Below are positions 9,350 through 18,259 of a stretch of 64,000 bases of DNA, piece after piece. Origin of the DNA: Pseudomonas eucalypticola. GTDB lineage: Bacteria; Pseudomonadota; Gammaproteobacteria; Pseudomonadales; Pseudomonadaceae. Location of the stretch: positions 2,698,501 through 2,762,500 of the forward strand of contig NZ_CP056030.1 in assembly GCF_013374995.1 (NCBI RefSeq), written 5' to 3'. The notes below the pieces were generated by a model. That model searched no databases. It was given only the letters and a program-made list of their open reading frames with translations, and had not been told where the DNA came from. A program made the position numbers and the translations under genes. The first letter of the stretch is position 1; every line of letters begins with the position of its first letter.

Positions 9350-9814
9350 ATGTCGATAAATAACAGACTCACCGAGCACCTGAACCGTGGCACGGTGGGG
9401 TTCCCCACCGCGCTGGCCAGCCCCGTGATTCTCACCGCCACCATGGGTTTCGGTATTGGCGGCAGCGCCTTTGCCGTGGCCATGCTGATCGCCGTGGTGC
9501 TGATGCTGGCCCAGGCTACCACCTTTGCGGAAGCGGCCAGCATCTTGCCCACCACCGGTTCGGTGTATGACTACATCAATTGCGGGCAGGGACGCTTTTT
9601 CGCGATCACCGGCACCTTGTCGGCCTACCTGATCGTGTATGTGTTCGCCGGGACCGCCGAAACGATCATGTCCGGAGTGATGGCCCTGGTGAACTTTGAA
9701 CACCCCAACACGCTGGCCGCGTCGCCGGCGGCCGGGCACCTGGCGGCGGACCTGGTCAGCGGGCAGTTACCAATCATTGACCCGACGCCTTATCGATTCG
9801 AGCGGTTTACGTGA
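9350..9814 (+). pseudogene. Truncated amino-acid/amine permease (APC superfamily)
   Basis: The first ~125 residues look like the N-terminus of an APC-superfamily amino-acid permease (MGFGIGGSAFAVAMLIAVVLMLAQATTFAEAASILPTTGSVYDY, in successive helices, then FAGTAETIMSGVMALVNFEH). Family members have about 450-500 residues and 12 helices. Here the frame stops after 154 residues, and the last ~35 do not look like permease. The remaining two thirds are not found nearby. The break lies about 60 bp before the first of two direct repeats that bracket the 10-19.5 kb cluster, so arrival of that cluster may have removed the rest of the gene. Confidence 0.75.
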
Positions 9815-9874
9815 GGGCTCACGTGCGTGGCGAAGTCTGCCCGAATGCTTCGGCCCGTGGTCCTGTTTGCAGTG

Positions 9875-9934
9875 GTTACGAACGGGCGATAGTGGACGCA
9901 CTGAAGGGCGCTATCGAACGTGCTATCAATGGCC
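9875..9934 (+). repeat. Direct repeat copy A flanking the 10-19.5 kb cluster
   Basis: About 60 bp starting GTTACGA and containing the 16-bp identity CGATAGTGGACGCACT recurs at 19563-19622 in the same orientation, with roughly three quarters of positions matching. The two copies lie just outside the regulator and the MFS gene that end the cluster. They could be degenerate ends of a transposed segment or members of a dispersed intergenic family. Confidence 0.6.
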
Positions 9935-9968
9935 GAGGGCCAGCCACCTCCGCCTGCGCGTGTGACCC

Positions 9969-10526
9969 TTACTTGCGAATCAGCGCGACCACGTATTCAC
10001 AGGTGTCGCGTGTGGAGTTCTCAAAGGTACACGCTTGCTCCGGCAGCCCCAGTTGCAGGCAGTCGCCTTGCTCCAGGGTGTAGACAGTGGTGCCCTTGGT
10101 GAACACCAGTGTGCCTCGTGTTACCCATACCTGCTGGTGAAGAAAGGCATAGGCGGTCGCCGGGTATTGGATGCGTACCCCTGGCGGCAATTGCACGTTC
10201 ACCAGTTCCAGTGGCCAGCCCTCACGCGGGGAAACCTGCTGGCGTGCATACCCGGTCTCGGGGTCCACCCAACGAGGTTGCTCCGCTGCTCTGGACACCA
10301 GCCCCGAGCGGCCTTCGGCACGGTGCAGCAAGGTCGATAGGGGCAGGCCGAAGGCGCCCGACAAGCGCCCCAGAATGGTCGAGGTGGGGCTGACCTGGGC
10401 ATTCTCGATCTTGCTGATCATAGCCTTGGAGACGCCGGACAGTTGCGCGAGCTCGCCGATGGACCAGCTGCGCGCGGCCCGCTCGGTCTTGATGGTCAAG
10501 GCGATGTCGATGGGTGCGTTGTTCAC
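9969..10526 (-). CDS. XRE-family regulator with C-terminal cupin domain
   Basis: This 185-residue protein has an N-terminal helix-turn-helix (about residues 10-65; SIGELAQLSGVSKAMISKIE) and a C-terminal cupin (about 105-183) ending in a compact beta-strand pattern (TRGTLVFTKGTTVYTLEQGDCLQLG). Such regulators often control amino-acid or amine genes and bind a ligand through the cupin. It is divergent from the haem-oxygenase-like gene at 10830, with a 303-bp AT-rich region between them, and is the obvious local regulator of the biosynthetic-looking operon. Confidence 0.85.
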   Translation of the reverse strand: MNNAPIDIALTIKTERAARSWSIGELAQLSGVSKAMISKIENAQVSPTSTILGRLSGAFGLPLSTLLHRAEGRSGLVSRAAEQPRWVDPETGYARQQVSPREGWPLELVNVQLPPGVRIQYPATAYAFLHQQVWVTRGTLVFTKGTTVYTLEQGDCLQLGLPEQACTFENSTRDTCEYVVALIRK

Positions 10527-10829
10527 TATAGGGAATTCCCAGGAAGAGAGAGTTTACATGTAGCTTAATAACAAGAAATGCGTCAAGCCGGGGCAAGCCA
10601 TTATTTTTTGCTCTTTTTTAGTGCCTTATTAATTAATAAAATATACAAGCCCATGATTTTAAAGCGGTTGGCTATCTGTCTAGGATAATGTTTCAAGATA
10701 AATCTATCGCAAGTCGTTTTTCTGATTGAAACAATCAATTGGTGTGTCAGTCTTCCGCGTTTACTATCTGAAACGAGCGCGGAAGTTCATCCGTCTGTTC
10801 AAATTACTTTACCGTATCCGGGGGTCTCT
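10527..10829. promoter_or_regulatory. Divergent AT-rich promoter region with a 15-bp palindrome
   Basis: The region between the XRE-cupin regulator and the haem-oxygenase-like gene is markedly AT-rich compared with its surroundings (for example TTATTAATTAATAAAATATA near 10627). A palindrome TGATTG-AAA-CAATCA lies at 10723-10737, about 95 bp before the operon start. It is a good candidate operator for the XRE regulator. No coding sequence is seen. Confidence 0.45.
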
Positions 10830-11540
10830 ATGCTGGCTCAACGAATGGAGCAAGACTGTTTGACGGGTGAAGACATCATCCGCTCGATGAAAGGAATGAT
10901 CGCGGCATCGGGCATCAATACCAATGCCTTTTATAAAACGTTTCGCCAGGCGCCTTTACCAGCCGCAACATTGAAGAAAGTATTTCAGCAGTACTTTTAT
11001 TATATCCGAACCTTCCCGCAGATTCTGGCCGGCACTTCCCACCGTACCGAAAGCGAAGTCATTCGCATGAAACTGGCGCGCACGGTGGTCTCGGAGCTGG
11101 GCGATGGCGTGGGGGAGGCGCACTTCATCATGTTCGAGCGCGTGCTGGCCGGTGTCGGTATTCAATTGGACGACTGGAAGAAAGTCGAATATATCCCCGA
11201 GGCCAGCGCGTTAGTGGCGGGGTTGCGGCGGATCTTTCTGGAAGGCACTACGGAACAGGCCATTGGCGCCCATTACATTATTGAAGAGTTCGGCTTTCCC
11301 ATGATTGCCAACTTGTATGAAGGCTTTCGTCTTTATGATGGCTGGCAACACGAAGACTTCACTTACTTCTATTTGCACATGCTGGTGGAAACCGATCACG
11401 TGGAATGGATCAGTGACGCCGTGATGGAGGCCGCCCGCGAAGCGCGCAACGGCAACGACATCCTGGAGGGCGCCGCGGATGTCCTGAACCTGCTGACCCG
11501 CTTCTGGGACGGCTTGAACCGGGTGGCTACGCACGCCTGA
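10830..11540 (+). CDS. Haem-oxygenase-like diiron oxidase (HDO superfamily)
   Basis: A soluble all-helical protein of 236 residues. Candidate metal ligands are E89 and H98 (SELGDGVGEAH), an EE pair in HYIIEEFGFP, and an H183-x3-E187-x2-H190 motif (HMLVETDH). Related HDO enzymes (UndA, BesC, SznF) use iron and oxygen to cleave or N-oxygenate amino or fatty acids. Which reaction applies here cannot be read from sequence, and a TenA/PqqC-type non-metal enzyme is the alternative, though the ligand pattern argues against it. It is the first gene of a same-strand run of eight to 19554, 30 bp before the aminotransferase gene. Confidence 0.75.
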   Translation: MLAQRMEQDCLTGEDIIRSMKGMIAASGINTNAFYKTFRQAPLPAATLKKVFQQYFYYIRTFPQILAGTSHRTESEVIRMKLARTVVSELGDGVGEAHFIMFERVLAGVGIQLDDWKKVEYIPEASALVAGLRRIFLEGTTEQAIGAHYIIEEFGFPMIANLYEGFRLYDGWQHEDFTYFYLHMLVETDHVEWISDAVMEAAREARNGNDILEGAADVLNLLTRFWDGLNRVATHA

Positions 11541-11570
11541 CACGCTAGTGTCACAGGAGGTCGGGAAGTC

Positions 11571-12692
11571 ATGGATGATCTGACATTGAGTGCGCGGGTG
11601 GCACCCTTCAGGGATGCCAGCGCGTTCGCGGCATCGGTGGGTGCGTTGAACCTGGCGCAAGGGCTTCCCGAGCCCCTGTTTGACGAGGTCATGAACACGG
11701 CGTTGGCTCGGCAGGTGACTGCGGGCTGGCAGTACGCCGACCCGCGCGGCGAGATGATTCTGCGTGAAAGCATCGCCGCCCATTCCGGCCCCGGAATTGC
11801 CGCCGACAGTGAAGTGCTGGTGACCAGCGGTTGTACCGAGTCGCTTTACCTGGCGCTGTACGCGGCGGCCACTGAATTCGGCAACAAGGTCGCTTTTTTC
11901 GAACCCTTCTACCCTTATTACCCTGGCCTGGCCGCCTTGCTGGGCATCGAGCCAATCCCCGTGCCGTTTTCACCTGGCCTCCAGGGCCCGGACTGGGATG
12001 CACTGGAGCAACAGGTGCGCGCCGGTGTACGGATACTGTTGATCAATACACCACACAACCCCACGGGCTGGTGCATGACGGGTGAAGATTGGCAGCGCCT
12101 GGTAGCGTTGGCCACCACCCATGCGTTCGTGGTGATCGTCGACGAGGCTTATGGGCAGTTCGAATACGCCACCCATGGCCCGGCCCGCTACCCGCGCGGG
12201 CAATTGCCCATCATGGTGGCGGGCAGTGCCTCGAAGCTCTTGTCCATGACCGGGGTGCGGATCGGGTGGTTGTGTGCCCCGGCCTCCTTGATCGAGCGCG
12301 CCCACGCGCATCACCTGTACCTCAGTTATTGCCAGCCCAAGCCCCTGCAGGCGGCTGTCGCCGTACTGCTTGATGAGCTGGCGGGCGGGCAGTTGGACGG
12401 GGTGAGGGCCCACTATAAAAACAAGCGTGACTGCCTGGCGAGTGCCTTGGCCAACGCCGGCTTCGAGTTCACGGTGCCGGCGGGCGGCCATTACCTCATG
12501 GCGGACTACTCGCGCCTGGATCCGTCACGGTCGCCAGTTGCCTTCAGCCAGCATCTGGCCAGGTGCTGCGGCGTCATGCCATTGCCCGCCACGCCTTTTT
12601 ACCTGGATCACTGCCCACGCTCTGTAAGGTTTTCGTTCTCGGTCGCCAAACCCATCGTGGATCAAGCCTGTGCTCGCCTGGAGGAACTGTGA
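11571..12692 (+). CDS. PLP-dependent aminotransferase, class I/II
   Basis: This 373-residue fold-type-I enzyme has NTPHNPTGW (PLP ring contact), VDEAYGQF (the Asp that pairs with the pyridine nitrogen), the Schiff-base lysine in GSASKLLSMTGVRIGW, and a substrate-carboxylate Arg near SVRFSFS. It resembles aspartate/kynurenine aminotransferases; the substrate is not readable. An AGGAGG-like site precedes the ATG. It is the second gene of the cluster and stops 1 bp before the flavoprotein start, so the two are tightly coupled. In this context it probably makes or consumes an alpha-keto acid intermediate. Confidence 0.85.
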   Translation: MDDLTLSARVAPFRDASAFAASVGALNLAQGLPEPLFDEVMNTALARQVTAGWQYADPRGEMILRESIAAHSGPGIAADSEVLVTSGCTESLYLALYAAATEFGNKVAFFEPFYPYYPGLAALLGIEPIPVPFSPGLQGPDWDALEQQVRAGVRILLINTPHNPTGWCMTGEDWQRLVALATTHAFVVIVDEAYGQFEYATHGPARYPRGQLPIMVAGSASKLLSMTGVRIGWLCAPASLIERAHAHHLYLSYCQPKPLQAAVAVLLDELAGGQLDGVRAHYKNKRDCLASALANAGFEFTVPAGGHYLMADYSRLDPSRSPVAFSQHLARCCGVMPLPATPFYLDHCPRSVRFSFSVAKPIVDQACARLEEL

Positions 12693-12693
12693 A

Positions 12694-13860
12694 ATGGAGC
12701 AGCCTATATTCGACGTTATCGTGGTAGGCGGTGGGCCCGCTGGGCTCAGTGAGTGTATCAGGCTGCTGGACAGCGGCCTGAACGTGGCGGTTGTCAGTGA
12801 TGTGTTCGGTGGTTGCATGGGCATGATGGGCGACCACCCGCTGCAGTCGTATTGCAATGAACTTGAAATAGAAGGCGCGCCCATTGCCTTGCGACAGTTC
12901 ATGGAAAAGCCGTGCATCAGCCCAACGGGGGCCGAATACGCCTCATATATCCGGGACAACTTCGCCGCCTTGCCGCTGACCCGCGTTCAGCAGCGGGTGA
13001 TCACCGTCACCCAGGCCCAGGGGGTGTTCGAGGTCAGCGTGGAGGCTGACAGCGCCTGCATGCCGTTGCGCGGTAAACAGCTCATCCTGGCCACCGGCAT
13101 TCGCCCCAAGGCGCCGCCTTTCGACGCCCCCGCAGCCCGCTGGTTGAACTGCTTCGAGCTCTACCAATTGGTAGCCCAGGGCCAGGCAAGGCAGTTTCAC
13201 GACCAGGACGTGGTTATTTTCGGCAGCGGCAACAGCGCGTTTCAGCTCGCCCTGTTACTGGCGCCCTTTGCCCGCAACATCTGCATTTTGGTCAAAGCCT
13301 ATCTGGGATTGTACCCCCAGGAAACCGATGATCGCTTTGCCCTGCGGTCATTGAGCCAACGCACCCTGGAAATGATTGCCAAGACCTCGTCGACGGCCGT
13401 TCGAGGGCCGCTCAACTCGGCTGGCCTGGGGCGGGCCAACATTTGGCTGCATGCCTATTCGGCGATCCGGCAGAGCGGCGACCAGGTCGTTCTGCAACTG
13501 CCCGCGTCGCTCAACAGCCACCCGTTGCTGCGCGCGTCGTGCCGCAATGCGCTGGAAGCGGGCCGGCTGGTCACCAGTTCAACGGGCGACGACTACGAAC
13601 TGCACCTGGATGCGTCCGCGCCGCACCAGTGCCTGGTGTCGGCCATTGGCGTCACCGCCCAGCTCCCGGCCACCCAGTGGTCCGGGCTGGTCAACCAGCA
13701 GACCGGTTTTACCCGCCACCACCAGGGCCGCAGCCCCATTGCCGGCTTGTACTTTGCCGGCGCGGCCTCGGGCTACGCGTCCATCAATACCATGGTGCCG
13801 GCGGCGGCCGGGGTCAGCGCCGCGGCGCCAGAGCCGCAAGGACAACTGTCATGGGCGTAA
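12694..13860 (+). CDS. FAD-dependent NAD(P)H oxidoreductase, thioredoxin-reductase-like
   Basis: A 388-residue two-dinucleotide-fold flavoprotein. The FAD motif is VVGGGPAGLSE at about residue 9, followed by a second nucleotide motif IFGSGNSAFQ (about 170) and ATGIRPKAP between them. No CxxC redox pair of true thioredoxin reductases is seen, so it is more likely a monooxygenase-like enzyme or a dedicated reductase of the pathway. The ATG at 12694, behind GAGGAAC, is preferred over the upstream in-frame start that overlaps the aminotransferase. The 3' end overlaps the dioxygenase gene by 10 bp. Confidence 0.8.
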   Translation: MEQPIFDVIVVGGGPAGLSECIRLLDSGLNVAVVSDVFGGCMGMMGDHPLQSYCNELEIEGAPIALRQFMEKPCISPTGAEYASYIRDNFAALPLTRVQQRVITVTQAQGVFEVSVEADSACMPLRGKQLILATGIRPKAPPFDAPAARWLNCFELYQLVAQGQARQFHDQDVVIFGSGNSAFQLALLLAPFARNICILVKAYLGLYPQETDDRFALRSLSQRTLEMIAKTSSTAVRGPLNSAGLGRANIWLHAYSAIRQSGDQVVLQLPASLNSHPLLRASCRNALEAGRLVTSSTGDDYELHLDASAPHQCLVSAIGVTAQLPATQWSGLVNQQTGFTRHHQGRSPIAGLYFAGAASGYASINTMVPAAAGVSAAAPEPQGQLSWA

Positions 13861-14708
13861 ACAGCTTGCAACCGTTGCGGTTGACCCTGGCTGAGGCGCT
13901 TGCGCAGCCCGTGGTGGCGCTCAAGCAGGCCATTTCCCAGGCCAAGGTGCTGGTCATCAGCAACCAGAATCTTGGCGTGGCGCCCTACGTACAATTGATG
14001 CGCTCGCTGGGCACCCCAGTCCACCATGTGCTGGCCAAGTATTGCCTGGCCGATTACCGCGAAGTACTGACGGTGACCAACCTTCATCAGGGCGGCCAAG
14101 CGTTGGGGGTGCATGAGGGGGGAGGGTACTGGCACACGGACATGTCCTATAAAACCGCCAACACCGTCTTCACCTCGTTATTGGCTGTGCAGGTCCCCCA
14201 GGCGCACGGCGAGACCGAGTTCATCGATTGCGTCGCGGCTTTGAACCAGGTGCGCCAGTGGCAGCTGAGCCCCAGCTGCCCCGCCTGCCTTCAAGGGCTT
14301 GAGCTGGATCATCTGCGGGTTCGGCACCGTTTCGGCAACCGTGACGTGCTGCGCAACGCCCATGCCGCGGTGCAAACCCTGGATGGCAAGGAAGCGGGCA
14401 CCCTGGAACAGGCCGTGCTCCACCCTCTGGTGCTCCAGCATCCGCTGGCACGCTCGACCTCACTTTACGCCCCGGCCGCCACCGCCATGCAGATCGAAGG
14501 GCTGTCACCGACGCTGTCGCATTGCATCCTCGACTGCGTGCTGGACTTCGTGGTCCAGCACGCCCCCCGCTATCAGCATGCTTACTGCCCGGGCGACATC
14601 GTGATCTGGGACAACCTGTCCACGCTGCACAAGGGCCCTTCGATTGCAAAGAGCGACGGGGGCGCCAATGCGCGCCTCCTGTACCGCATGAACGTTGACT
14701 TCACCTGA
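13851..14708 (+). CDS. TauD/TfdA-type Fe(II)/2-oxoglutarate dioxygenase
   Basis: Of 285 residues, the facial triad is visible as H95-T-D97 (GYWHTDMSY) and the distal H260 (NLSTLHKG), with a downstream Arg (LYRMNVDF) that should hold 2-oxoglutarate. These enzymes hydroxylate, halogenate, desaturate or cyclise small acids. An Asp at the second triad position argues for hydroxylation or desaturation rather than halogenation. A longer frame runs upstream inside the flavoprotein gene, but the ATG at 13851, behind an AGGA site and overlapping that gene by 10 bp, fits the family length. It is the fourth gene of the cluster. Confidence 0.85.
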   Translation: MGVNSLQPLRLTLAEALAQPVVALKQAISQAKVLVISNQNLGVAPYVQLMRSLGTPVHHVLAKYCLADYREVLTVTNLHQGGQALGVHEGGGYWHTDMSYKTANTVFTSLLAVQVPQAHGETEFIDCVAALNQVRQWQLSPSCPACLQGLELDHLRVRHRFGNRDVLRNAHAAVQTLDGKEAGTLEQAVLHPLVLQHPLARSTSLYAPAATAMQIEGLSPTLSHCILDCVLDFVVQHAPRYQHAYCPGDIVIWDNLSTLHKGPSIAKSDGGANARLLYRMNVDFT

Positions 14709-14717
14709 GGTTCTACC

Positions 14718-16001
14718 ATGATCAAGACAATTGTGTTCCTGACCCCCCACTACCTGAACTTCGCATCCGAGATAGCGTTGCAAACCCTGGGCCGTGACTA
14801 TCGAACCGTATTGATCGCCTACCACGCCGATGTGCTGCCTGCGGTACTGGAGCGCAATGTCGCCAAGGTCGCGCGAGTGGACGCCGACCCGCACCGCAAC
14901 ATTCGTCCGTTGCTGGACGAAGCCCAGTGCCACGCCATCGTCAGCGACGAATTGCGCGCGGTCGGAGGGGACACGTCGGCGGTGCGCATCTTCTGTCAGG
15001 AAGAGTGCCACGTTCAATTGGCGGCTCAGTTGCGCGGAGTGTTCGGGCTGGAGGGCGACACCCAGGCCATCGTCGCCAACTTCCGTGACAAGGTCCTGAT
15101 GAAGCATGCGGTCAGCCGGCACGGCATACGTGTGCCGGGCTTCGTCCCGCTCGACCAGTCACGGCTGGCCAAGGAACCGCAAGCGTATTACCGCGAGCTG
15201 GCCGAGCGCCTGGGGCTGCCCCTGGTGCTCAAGCCGGTCAACGCCGCAGGCAGCTTCGAAGTCTCGATCATTGGCAACGAGGCCGAATTCACCAGGGCAC
15301 GTGAACAGGTGATGGCGTCACCTTTCCATTTCGATTACGAGGTGGACGAGTTCATCGACGGCGCCATGTTCCAGTGCGACTCATTCGTGGTGGACGGTGA
15401 AATCCGCTACTGCGGAGTACTGGAGCTGGGCTGCACCAACTTCGATTTTGTCCAGGGCAAACCGTTGAGCGTCATTCCGGTGGCCGACCCCGTGCTCAAG
15501 GCCACATTGGAAGCATTCAACCGCGACGTGATCGCCGCGCTGAACTTTCGCAACGGCTCCACTCACCACGAAGTGTTCGTGGACCGCCGGCGAGGCTACC
15601 CGGTGTTTCTGGAAATAGCCGCACGGGTGCCGGGAGGCATTGGCGTGCCTTACCATGAGAAAAACAGCGACATCAACCTGATCGATGCCAACCTCTACCT
15701 GGTGGCAGGGGCCGCGGCACTCGAACAGATCAGGCCCCGTGAGAAGAACAATGTGGTATCGGCACTGCTGCCCTTGCGCAAAGGCCGTATCAGCCAGCTC
15801 AACGAGCCCCCCATCGCCAGCGCCTACAGCATCGACTGGAAGGTGGCCCCGGGCATGGTGGTGGACTCGCGGTCACTGGCTGACACGGCCGGTATCCTGA
15901 CCTTCTGCAACGATGACCCGACCGTGCTGCGTGCCGACTTCGACGCCTTGCAGCACTACGTGCCCACCCAAGTGGAGACCCTCGAACCGCTCAGCGCTTG
16001 A
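14718..16001 (+). CDS. ATP-grasp ligase
   Basis: This 427-residue protein has the ATP-grasp layout: an N-terminal preATP-grasp domain, the lysine of the ATP-binding sheet (LPLVLKPVNAAGSF), an acidic adenine/metal segment (DYEVDEFIDGAMFQCD), and the metal-binding end HHEVFVD ... VFLEIAARVPGG. It resembles carnosine-synthase-like and L-amino-acid ligases, which join an amino acid to another acid through an acyl phosphate. In this cluster it probably builds an amide or dipeptide. The gap to the preceding gene is 9 bp. A role in attaching a protecting amino acid, later removed by the M20 peptidase, is inference. Confidence 0.82.
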   Translation: MIKTIVFLTPHYLNFASEIALQTLGRDYRTVLIAYHADVLPAVLERNVAKVARVDADPHRNIRPLLDEAQCHAIVSDELRAVGGDTSAVRIFCQEECHVQLAAQLRGVFGLEGDTQAIVANFRDKVLMKHAVSRHGIRVPGFVPLDQSRLAKEPQAYYRELAERLGLPLVLKPVNAAGSFEVSIIGNEAEFTRAREQVMASPFHFDYEVDEFIDGAMFQCDSFVVDGEIRYCGVLELGCTNFDFVQGKPLSVIPVADPVLKATLEAFNRDVIAALNFRNGSTHHEVFVDRRRGYPVFLEIAARVPGGIGVPYHEKNSDINLIDANLYLVAGAAALEQIRPREKNNVVSALLPLRKGRISQLNEPPIASAYSIDWKVAPGMVVDSRSLADTAGILTFCNDDPTVLRADFDALQHYVPTQVETLEPLSA

Positions 16002-16052
16002 GGCCTGGCCGCCATGGGGGCGGGCAGGGGCGATGTGTTCCAAGGAGCAGTC

Positions 16053-17000
16053 ATGAAGACAGGCATCATCGGCAGCATCAGCATGGCGGTTTATTGCATC
16101 TCGACTGCGCTGTCGGCGGTCTGGGTGATGGTGTCGTTCACCCGCATCAGTGGCGCAGCGTTGACCTTCATTACCTTCCTGATGGCGTGGGGCGTTTTTT
16201 TCCTGGTGCATGCCGTGCGAAGCCGCGACCCGTTGCGCTTGCTCAGGGAGCAGTGGCGTGGGGTGATGGTACTGAATGTCCTGACGCTGTTCAGCTGGTG
16301 GCTGATGTTCATGGCCTTGCAACGCATCGAGGCGTCGGTGGAGTCTGCCATTTACCAAGGCTGGATGCCGCTGGTGGTGGTGGTGTGCGAACGGTTGGCG
16401 AGGCGCACCTCGGTCAGCCGCTATCGTTGGCTGGGTGCCCTGATGATTCTGGTGTCGTTGCTGGCTCTGGTGGTGATGCGCCTGGCCCTGGGGGCCACGG
16501 CCCAGGTCAGCCAGGCGCATCTTTACGAAGGCATCGCGCTGGCCACTGTCGCCGGGATCACGGGCGGTATCTATGTGTTCTGTTCCGGCCAGTTGAACCG
16601 TGCCGGGCGCTACAGCGCCATGGACATCCTGAGTGTACGGTTCTTCCTGCTGTTAATCGTCACCGGCTGGGTGGGCAGGGACAACCTGCAGCAACTGTTT
16701 ACGCTCGACACAACGATGCTGCTCCAGCTGGTAGAACTTGCCTTTGTCAGCGTGCTGGTGCCGGTATTCAGCCTGCAGTTTGCGATCCAGCAATTAGGGG
16801 GCGGCCGTGTGTCGATTCTTACCCCCTGTGTGCCTGTCATCGCCCTGGCGGCTGAATTCCTCCTGGCCACCTGGCACAGCCCGTGGGTGCCGTTGCTCGT
16901 CACGGTGGTGTGCCTGGCGGTGTTGCTGTCCAACCTGTGGTTTTCGCGCAGCGCGCGTCTGGTTTCACCCGGCGCCTTGCCGGTGGCCCTTTCCAAATAG
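16053..17000 (+). CDS. EamA/DMT-family transporter
   Basis: A 315-residue integral membrane protein with about ten hydrophobic helices in two EamA-type repeats. The start at 16053 is chosen because CAAGGAG lies 6 nt upstream and it gives the normal length; the longer frame from 16014 adds non-membrane residues. DMT exporters commonly export amino acids or metabolites. As part of the cluster it is probably the exporter or self-protection pump for the product, but direction is not shown by the sequence. Confidence 0.8.
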   Translation: MKTGIIGSISMAVYCISTALSAVWVMVSFTRISGAALTFITFLMAWGVFFLVHAVRSRDPLRLLREQWRGVMVLNVLTLFSWWLMFMALQRIEASVESAIYQGWMPLVVVVCERLARRTSVSRYRWLGALMILVSLLALVVMRLALGATAQVSQAHLYEGIALATVAGITGGIYVFCSGQLNRAGRYSAMDILSVRFFLLLIVTGWVGRDNLQQLFTLDTTMLLQLVELAFVSVLVPVFSLQFAIQQLGGGRVSILTPCVPVIALAAEFLLATWHSPWVPLLVTVVCLAVLLSNLWFSRSARLVSPGALPVALSK

Positions 17001-17023
17001 CCCACTGATTGCCGGAGCATCCC

Positions 17024-18259
17024 ATGACATCTTCTTTGGCCTTGGCCCGAGGGGCGGTGACTGCCTGCCCGACTGACAGCAGCGTGCTGATGCGCGCCCT
17101 GGATATTGCCCGTGTCCTGATCGGTTTTCCGTCCGTGAGCGACCGCAGCAACCTGGACTTGATCGAGTGGGTTCGGCATTACCTGGAGGGGTGGGGTGTG
17201 ACTGCCCAGGTGCTGCCTGCCGCGTGTGGCCACAAGGCCAACCTGTTTGCCAGCCTTGGGGCGGTACGCCCTGGCGGCATCATTCTTTCTGGGCACACCG
17301 ACGTCGTCCCTGTGGAGGGCCAGGCCTGGGCCCAGGACCCTTTCACGGCCCGGCTGGACGGCGCGCGGCTGTATGGTCGTGGTAGCTGCGACATGAAAGG
17401 CTTCATCGCGGTGGTTCTGGCCATGGTTCCGGAGCTGATGGCCTCACCCCGGCAGAGTTTCCACCTGGCTCTGTCCTATGATGAGGAGGTGGGCGCCCAC
17501 GGTGCGCAGGCCTTGGTCCCGTTCATCACCCAGGCAGGGCTGGCGCCGGCCGGGTGCATTGTCGGTGAGCCCACCTCGATGGGGTTGGTGATCGGCCACA
17601 AGGGGCGTCACGAGATCAACTGCTGCGTGCGTGGCAAGGCGGCTCATTCGTCGGTGCCCAGTGAAGGCGTCAACGCCATTGACGTTGCCGCGCGGGTTCA
17701 GGTGCAACTTCAGCACATGGCCCGGCGGTTAGCCCAGGGGCCTCTGGATCGAGGCTTCGACGTTCCCTACACAACGGTTCAGGTGTGTAAGGTGAAGGGC
17801 GGGGTGGCGGGCAACGTCATTCCCGGCGAGTGCAGCTTTGACTTCGAGATCCGCTACCTGCCAGGCTGCGATGCCGAGCAATTGCTGGCACAGGTCAAGG
17901 CGTATGCCGGCCAGGCGTTGGGGGGAGGAGCGCCGGAGCATGCGGCGGGCGCCGCGATCGAGTTTTCTCACACGTTGCACACGCCAGGACTGGACGAGCA
18001 GGCCAACCAGTCTTTCGCCCAGTGGCTGCGACAGGCGTGTGCCGTGAACGCGGGGGCGCAGCGGGTCGCCTACAGCACCGAGGCCGGGTTGTTTCAGGCT
18101 GCCGGGATTCCCACGGTGGTGTGCGGCCCGGGTAGCATCCGGCAGGCGCATCAGGCCGACGAATACGTGGACGTGGCGCAACTGCAGGCGTGCACCCAGT
18201 TCCTGCGCCGCCTGGTGGGCTACGAGACGCCGCCCTCGGCATGCCGGGGTGACCAATGA
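17024..18259 (+). CDS. M20 metallopeptidase, acetylornithine-deacetylase-like
   Basis: A 411-residue M20 enzyme with the dinuclear zinc motifs: GHTDVVP (His and catalytic Asp), GRGSCDMKG (bridging Asp), YDEEVGAHGAQ (catalytic and ligand Glu), GEPTSMG (ligand), and a late His in GPGSIRQAHQADEY. It hydrolyses N-acyl or dipeptide bonds in the cytoplasm. The start ATG at 17024 has GGAG upstream. It overlaps the MFS gene by 4 bp (ATGA). Beside an ATP-grasp ligase it may unmask a dipeptide-protected product or supply a deacylated precursor; ordinary arginine biosynthesis is less likely because no arg genes are nearby. Confidence 0.85.
   Translation: MTSSLALARGAVTACPTDSSVLMRALDIARVLIGFPSVSDRSNLDLIEWVRHYLEGWGVTAQVLPAACGHKANLFASLGAVRPGGIILSGHTDVVPVEGQAWAQDPFTARLDGARLYGRGSCDMKGFIAVVLAMVPELMASPRQSFHLALSYDEEVGAHGAQALVPFITQAGLAPAGCIVGEPTSMGLVIGHKGRHEINCCVRGKAAHSSVPSEGVNAIDVAARVQVQLQHMARRLAQGPLDRGFDVPYTTVQVCKVKGGVAGNVIPGECSFDFEIRYLPGCDAEQLLAQVKAYAGQALGGGAPEHAAGAAIEFSHTLHTPGLDEQANQSFAQWLRQACAVNAGAQRVAYSTEAGLFQAAGIPTVVCGPGSIRQAHQADEYVDVAQLQACTQFLRRLVGYETPPSACRGDQ

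Noticed and set aside
10830..11540. TenA/PqqC-type function for the first cluster protein
   Set aside because: The H-x3-E-x2-H and upstream E/H pattern fits metal-binding HDO proteins, and neither thiamine nor pqq genes are nearby.
17024..18259. Housekeeping acetylornithine deacetylase
   Set aside because: It sits inside the cluster with a 4-bp overlap to an MFS gene and without arg genes, so a pathway-specific peptidase is more likely.
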